The notes beneath the pieces are model-generated. The model was given only the letters and a program-made list of their open reading frames with translations, searched no databases and was not told where the DNA came from. A stretch of DNA of 10,468 nucleotides. Origin: Candidatus Bathyarchaeota archaeon B63. Lineage in GTDB: Archaea; Thermoproteota; Bathyarchaeia; Bathyarchaeales; DTEX01. The stretch is from the NCBI GenBank assembly GCA_001593845.1, contig LUCF01000013.1:1-10468 (forward strand), read 5' to 3'. The position numbers were made by a program, and so were the translations under genes. The stretch's first letter is position 1, and each line of letters begins with the position of its first letter. This document shows, piece after piece, positions 7,047 through 10,468 of this stretch.

Positions 7047-7184
7047 CTCTTCTACTCTCTTTCCTTCTCAGCGGCTTACTTATTCTCGCCTCAGGTATTA
7101 TTTATTTATTCCTTAACTGTAAAAGTTAAAATATGCCGTCCGCTTGAATGATCAAGAAACAAGATTCGGCATGAGGAATCATCC
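7047..7184. promoter_or_regulatory. Divergent promoter region for the RDD gene and tyrS
   Basis: This 138-base gap separates two divergent genes. On the plus strand, GTTAAAATATG at 7125-7135 is a good TATA box. It puts initiation near 7155-7160 and a leader of about 25-30 bases before tyrS. On the minus strand the run AATAAATAAATAATA (about 7109-7095) is the candidate TATA for the RDD gene. The motif TGAGGA at 7172-7177, seven bases before the TTG at 7185, is the tyrS ribosome site. No RNA gene is seen. Confidence 0.5.
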
Positions 7185-8276
7185 TTGGACATTGAGGAAC
7201 GCATCGACCTCGTTCTGAGGAACACCGAGGAGGTCATAACCCGCGGGGAGCTCAGGAACCTCCTGGAGACGAGCAGCAGGCCGAAGGCATACTGGGGATT
7301 CGAATGCTCAGGCCTAATGCACATAGGGATAGGCCTGATCCCCGGGATAAAGATCAAGGACATGATAGAGGCGGGGTTCGAGTTCACGGTCTTCCTCGCC
7401 GACTGGCATAGCTGGATAAATAATAAGCTAGGCGGCGATATGGGGAACATCCGTGCATGCGGCGAGTACTTCAAGCATTGCTTCGAGGCTCTTGGGATAA
7501 CATCGGATAAGGCCCGTTATCTCTGGGCCGCGGAGATCGCTGGGGAGATCGAGTACTGGGAGAGGGTCATCCGGATAGCCAAGGCATCCTCACTTCTAAG
7601 GGTAAGAAGGGCCCTGACGATAATGGGGCGCAGGATGGACCTCTCAGACGTCGAGACGGCTTGGATCTTCTACCCATGCATGCAAGCTGCGGACATATTC
7701 CACTTGGACCTAGACGTGGCGGCCGGGGGAATGGATCAGAGGAAGGCCCACATGCTTGCGAGGGACGTGGCGGAGAAGCTCGGATGGAAGAAGCCCACAT
7801 GCCTGCACACCCCACTGCTTCTCGGACTGCTTAGGCCTGAGCAGCCCGGTGATGCTGGGAGATACGATGAGGACGCAGCGTTGAGCGCGAGGATAAGCTC
7901 GAAGATGTCTAAGAGCAAGCCTGAGAGCTGCATCTTCGTCCATGACAGCCCGGAGGCCATCAGGTCGAAGATGAGGAAGGCGTACTGCCCGCCTAAACAG
8001 GAGGAGGGGAACCCCGTGCTTGAGCATGCCAAGTACATAGTCTTCCCTCAGCTGGGGCTCCTTGAGGTTCCGAGGCCCACCCGGTACGGCGGCCCAGTAG
8101 CATTTGAGAGTTACGATGAGCTCAGGCGGTCTTATATTAAGGGCGAGGTGCATCCCCTCGATCTGAAGATGGGAGTGGCAGAGGCCATCATAGAGATCCT
8201 TAAGCCGGTGAGGGAGCATTTCAAGAGGAATCCTGAGCCTCTGGAGAGGATAATCCGGATCGAGGCGACGAGGTGA
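7185..8276 (+). CDS. tyrS: Tyrosyl-tRNA synthetase, archaeal type
   Basis: A cytoplasmic class I synthetase charging tRNA-Tyr; 363 residues, somewhat longer than the Methanocaldococcus enzyme. Seen: AYWGFECSGLMHIG (residues 35-48, the HIGH region), ADWHSWINNKLGGD (72-85), YPCMQAADIFHLDLDVAAGGMDQRKAHMLAR (163-193) and KMSKS (240-244). Y36, Y163, Q167, D170 and Q185 match the tyrosine-pocket residues Y32, Y151, Q155, D158 and Q173 of the Methanocaldococcus protein, and DVAxGGMxQRK separates it from TrpRS. Oddities: HIGH is HIGI, and an insert of about 20 residues (214-238, PEQPGDAGRYDED) precedes the KMSKS loop. The start is TTG: frame analysis back to the in-frame TGA at 7149-7151 finds no ATG or GTG, and TGAGGA lies seven bases upstream. 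It appears to be a single-gene unit with its own TATA box. Confidence 0.96.
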   Translation: MDIEERIDLVLRNTEEVITRGELRNLLETSSRPKAYWGFECSGLMHIGIGLIPGIKIKDMIEAGFEFTVFLADWHSWINNKLGGDMGNIRACGEYFKHCFEALGITSDKARYLWAAEIAGEIEYWERVIRIAKASSLLRVRRALTIMGRRMDLSDVETAWIFYPCMQAADIFHLDLDVAAGGMDQRKAHMLARDVAEKLGWKKPTCLHTPLLLGLLRPEQPGDAGRYDEDAALSARISSKMSKSKPESCIFVHDSPEAIRSKMRKAYCPPKQEEGNPVLEHAKYIVFPQLGLLEVPRPTRYGGPVAFESYDELRRSYIKGEVHPLDLKMGVAEAIIEILKPVREHFKRNPEPLERIIRIEATR

Positions 8277-8550
8277 AAAAGGGGCCGGGGGAGCCCATCC
8301 GGATCATTAGGTCATCCTGAGAGGATCTGAATCGACCCATTATCGATTTATGATGTATGGCGAATTCGATATTCACATCCCGACGTTCTTCAGAGCGGCC
8401 TCTCCGGGGGCTCCAAGACGAGGTTTTAGATAGCAACTTAAGATCTGAAGCGCCATTCCGTTTGTTTCATATGAGAAGATCCGAAACTTATTTATTTCAT
8501 GCGTGAGTCAAAAAAATAATCTTCCGGGTCTGATGAGGGCTGAATTGTGC
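8277..8550. other. Long gap after tyrS: no gene seen, promoter candidates for the redox operon
   Basis: With the leader below, this makes a stretch of about 385 bases free of convincing genes. A perfect inverted repeat AATCGA-N7-TCGATT lies at 8330-8348, about 55 bases past the tyrS stop. It could be a termination hairpin or an operator, but has no T-run. Two AT-rich boxes could serve as TATA elements for the plus-strand redox operon: CTTATTTATT at 8487-8496 and AAAAAAATAATC at 8510-8521. The second would place initiation near 8545, just before the structured segment. The only small plus-strand frame (27 codons from 8350) lacks a ribosome site. Confidence 0.4.
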
Positions 8551-8621
8551 GGGTAACGGGGGAATGTAAAGGCAAGATCATACATTCAGTCTTTACGGTA
8601 GGAGCCTACGCCCGTTTACTT
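8551..8621 (+). promoter_or_regulatory. Candidate structured leader RNA before the polyferredoxin-hdrA operon
   Basis: Base pairing read directly from the sequence gives a three-way junction. The outer stem pairs GTAACGGG (8553-8560) with CCCGTTTAC (8611-8619), with one bulged T and two possible outer G-U pairs. Inside it are a perfect 7-bp hairpin, GAATGTA (8562-8568) with TACATTC (8581-8587), and a short dyad GTAGG-AG-CCTAC (8598-8609). An alternative helix GTAAAGGC (8566-8573) with GTCTTTAC (8589-8596) competes with the 7-bp hairpin. It matches no riboswitch class I can name. Whether it acts as RNA or as a DNA operator is not known. Confidence 0.4.
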
Positions 8622-8661
8622 GATGAGAAGATGCTTCACGGCTTCTTTTGGAGGGGCGGAT

Positions 8662-9525
8662 TTGGCGATTAAGCTGACCTTCAAAGAGACTGAGAGCCAG
8701 ATGCTCATTGAACGGCAGTTATACGTGAGACACTACTCCCTGATGCTGGATAAGGAGAGATGCATCGGCTGCGAGATCTGCATGATGGTCTGCCCTAGAG
8801 AGGCCATCGAGATAGTTAAGCCGAAAAGGGTTGAGGGCGAGAAGCTGAAGCGGCCAACCATCAGGGTTGATGAGAAGAAATGCTCCTTCTGCGGGATATG
8901 CGACGCGATCTGCCCGTTCGAAGCCTTCACATTGAAGATCAACGGGGAAGAGTTGGTCCCAGTCTTGGAGATGGGGACATTCCCGAACCTTATACGGAGA
9001 GTCAGCGTAGACGAGGCGAGGTGCCCCGTAGACTGTGACGAATGCGCTGAGGCCTGCCCATTCGACCTAATCAAGGTCTCAGCAGATGATCGGGGAATGG
9101 TCCATGTGGAGGTGGATGTGGATCACTGCCCTGGATGCAGGCTATGCGAGCTCGAATGTCCAGAGGGAGCGATAACGGTCAGGAGGATCTTCTCGGGGAT
9201 CATCAAGATCAACCAGGATAAGTGCCCGGATGGATGTCGAGACTGCGTTGACGTCTGCCCTATACCTGGGGTCCTAACCGTCTCATCAAACGGTAAAGTC
9301 GAGGTCAACGATTACTGCTGCATCTACTGCGGATCATGCAGGATCGTCTGTCCAGTAGAAGAGGCGCTGACCCTGAAGCGGACGGAGATAGCTCATAGCC
9401 CAATCCAATCCGGGGCTTGGAACATCGCCCTGGAGAAGCTGACCTCCACGCATGATCTGGCTAAGGAGCTCACGAGGAAGCGGACATTCAAGGTTATCGA
9501 TTCAACGAAGAGGCGTGTGGGCTGA
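8662..9525 (+). CDS. Polyferredoxin with six 4Fe-4S motifs, HdrA partner
   Basis: An electron-wire protein of 287 residues from the preferred start (301 from the most upstream start). It carries six ferredoxin motifs. Numbered from 8620: C48-C58, C88-C98, C135-C146 (CxxxCxxCxxxC), C170-C180, C202-C213 (CxxxCxxCxxxC) and C234-C244, each ending CP. A cysteine-free tail of about 55 residues follows. Layout is closest to the FwdF/MvhB-type polyferredoxins of methanogens, which carry six to twelve clusters; I cannot assign one subgroup. I chose TTG at 8662 because GGAGGGG (8650-8656) gives a seven-base spacer. The TTG/ATG pair at 8620/8623 has no ribosome site and lies in the predicted leader stem; ATG at 8701 is the fallback. 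HdrA begins 14 bases after its stop with its own Shine-Dalgarno, so the two are one operon and probably exchange electrons. Confidence 0.88.
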   Translation: MAIKLTFKETESQMLIERQLYVRHYSLMLDKERCIGCEICMMVCPREAIEIVKPKRVEGEKLKRPTIRVDEKKCSFCGICDAICPFEAFTLKINGEELVPVLEMGTFPNLIRRVSVDEARCPVDCDECAEACPFDLIKVSADDRGMVHVEVDVDHCPGCRLCELECPEGAITVRRIFSGIIKINQDKCPDGCRDCVDVCPIPGVLTVSSNGKVEVNDYCCIYCGSCRIVCPVEEALTLKRTEIAHSPIQSGAWNIALEKLTSTHDLAKELTRKRTFKVIDSTKRRVG

Positions 9526-9539
9526 TGGGGAGGAGCTTG

Positions 9540-10468
9540 ATGCCTGGGGATGTTAGGATCGGGGTCTTCGTCTGCCATTGCGGCCTGAATATAGCCGGGG
9601 TCATCGACGTTAAGGAGTTAACGGAGTACGCCCGGAAGCTGCCGGGGGTCGTCTTCGCCGTCGATAACCGCTACACATGCTCCGACCCGGGACAGGATGA
9701 GATAAAGAAGGCCATAAAGGAGCATAACCTTAACCGAGTTGTCGTAGCGGCCTGCTCCCCGCGTATGCATGAGTTCACTTTCCGCCGCACAATCATGGAG
9801 GCTGGGCTTAACCCCTACCTCCTGGAGATGGCTAACATAAGAGAGCACTGCTCATGGTGCCATCCAAGCAAACCGGAGGAAGCGACGGAGAAGGCGAAGG
9901 AGATAGTCAAGATGGCCGTTGCGAAGGCTAGGCTTCTCAGGCCCCTGGATCCAATCGAGGTTCCGGTCATAAACAAGGCGATGGTCCTCGGCGGCGGGAT
10001 AGCCGGCATCAACGCCGCCCTGGACCTCGCTGAGATGGGGTTCAAGGTCTATCTGGTCGAGAAGAAGGAGAGCATAGGTGGGCATATGGCTCAGCTAGAC
10101 AAGACTTTCCCCACGCTTGACTGCTCCATCTGCATCGAAGGGCCGAAGATGGTCGATGTCTCAAGGCACCCGAACATCGAGATAATCTCCTATGCCGATC
10201 TTCTCAGCGTGGAGGGGTTCGTCGGGAACTTCAAGGTGAGGATAAGGAAGAACCCGAGATACGTCATAGAGGAGAACTGCACTGGATGCGGGGAATGCAA
10301 GGATGTCTGCCCAATAGAGTACCCGAATGAGTGGGACATGAACATGGGGGTTCGGAAGGCGATATCCGTCCCGTTCGATCAAGCCGTCCCCCTAGTCTAC
10401 ACGATAAATAGGGACTACTGCATCGAGTGCTATAAGTGCGTCGATGTCTGCGGCGAGCGGCAAGCAAT
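9540..10468 (+). CDS. hdrA: Heterodisulfide reductase subunit A (HdrA), N-terminal 309 codons (cut by window edge)
   Basis: HdrA is the FAD-carrying, electron-bifurcating subunit of heterodisulfide reductase complexes. Translated by hand, the frame is open to the right edge. The N-terminal domain starts RIGVFVCHCGLNIAG (6-20), with YTCSDPGQ (45-52), AACSPRMHEFTFRR (70-83) and ANIREHCSW (98-106), supplying C12, C14, C47, C72, C104 and C107. The FAD-binding Rossmann motif GGGIAGINAALDLAEMG is at 151-167 and IGGHMAQLDKTFPTLDCSIC at 179-198. Two ferredoxin motifs follow: C247/C250/C253/C257 and C294/C297/C300/C304. Differences from familiar HdrA: CIEGPKMVDV where CILTPKMVEV is common, and the second ferredoxin motif ends CG, not CP. 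ATG at 9540 is favoured by GGAGG (9529-9533) with a six-base spacer; an in-frame ATG at 9525 overlaps the upstream stop. HdrB, HdrC or hydrogenase subunits should be sought to the right. Confidence 0.95.
   Translation, partial: MPGDVRIGVFVCHCGLNIAGVIDVKELTEYARKLPGVVFAVDNRYTCSDPGQDEIKKAIKEHNLNRVVVAACSPRMHEFTFRRTIMEAGLNPYLLEMANIREHCSWCHPSKPEEATEKAKEIVKMAVAKARLLRPLDPIEVPVINKAMVLGGGIAGINAALDLAEMGFKVYLVEKKESIGGHMAQLDKTFPTLDCSICIEGPKMVDVSRHPNIEIISYADLLSVEGFVGNFKVRIRKNPRYVIEENCTGCGECKDVCPIEYPNEWDMNMGVRKAISVPFDQAVPLVYTINRDYCIECYKCVDVCGERQA

Noticed and set aside
7710..8219. Minus-strand frame of 169 codons inside tyrS
   Set aside because: Antisense to conserved TyrRS residues including KMSKS; no family resemblance.
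8350..8433. Plus-strand frame of 27 codons starting ATG ATG in the gap after tyrS
   Set aside because: No Shine-Dalgarno, no promoter placed for it, very short, and no motif; nothing supports translation.
8221..8436. Minus-strand open frame of 71 codons overlapping the tyrS 3' end
   Set aside because: It overlaps tyrS antisense, has no recognisable domain and no ribosome site; its composition reads like the complement of a coding strand plus spacer.
8383..8450. GC-rich stretch after tyrS considered for a tRNA gene
   Set aside because: No seven-base acceptor stem, no D-loop GG and no GTTCGANNC T-loop could be found.
8530..8545. TGATGA followed by CTGA, considered as a C/D box guide RNA
   Set aside because: The two boxes are only a few bases apart, leaving no room for a guide sequence.

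Overview
The window looks like archaeal chromosome. It carries O-phosphoseryl-tRNA synthetase (SepRS), a translin/TRAX-family protein, the tRNA pseudouridine-54 methylase TrmY, an archaeal-type TyrRS, a ThiD-ThiN fusion and HdrA, and its gaps hold TATA-like boxes rather than bacterial -35/-10 promoters. SepRS with HdrA points to a methanogen, an Archaeoglobus-like lineage or one of the uncultured archaeal lineages that share this chemistry. The window alone does not settle which. Coding density is high, genes are short-spaced, and at least three and probably four genes start with TTG.

Layout. (1) Minus strand, 2484 to 1: a tight cluster of translin/TRAX-like protein, SepRS (4-bp ATGA overlap) and the N-terminal part of endonuclease V, which runs off the left edge. 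(2) Plus strand, 2615-4720: a flavodoxin-fold FMN reductase followed by bifunctional ThiD-ThiN of thiamine synthesis. (3) Minus strand, 7046 to 4748: a zinc-ribbon/RDD membrane protein, TrmY, and a 344-residue isocitrate/isopropylmalate dehydrogenase-family enzyme. (4) Plus strand, 7185-8276: TyrRS. (5) A gene-free stretch of about 385 bases whose last 70 bases can fold into a nested RNA-like structure. (6) Plus strand, from 8662: a six-cluster polyferredoxin and the N-terminal 309 codons of HdrA, which continues past the right edge.

How the genes work together. Two themes dominate. One is tRNA and RNA handling (SepRS, TRAX-like protein, endonuclease V, TrmY, TyrRS). The other is low-potential electron transfer (polyferredoxin-HdrA), probably linked to heterodisulfide reduction and electron bifurcation; its other subunits would lie to the right. 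The thiamine pair and the dehydrogenase are ordinary biosynthesis or central metabolism. I saw no mobile elements, CRISPR arrays, tRNA or rRNA genes. The least explained element is the structured leader before the polyferredoxin-HdrA operon.
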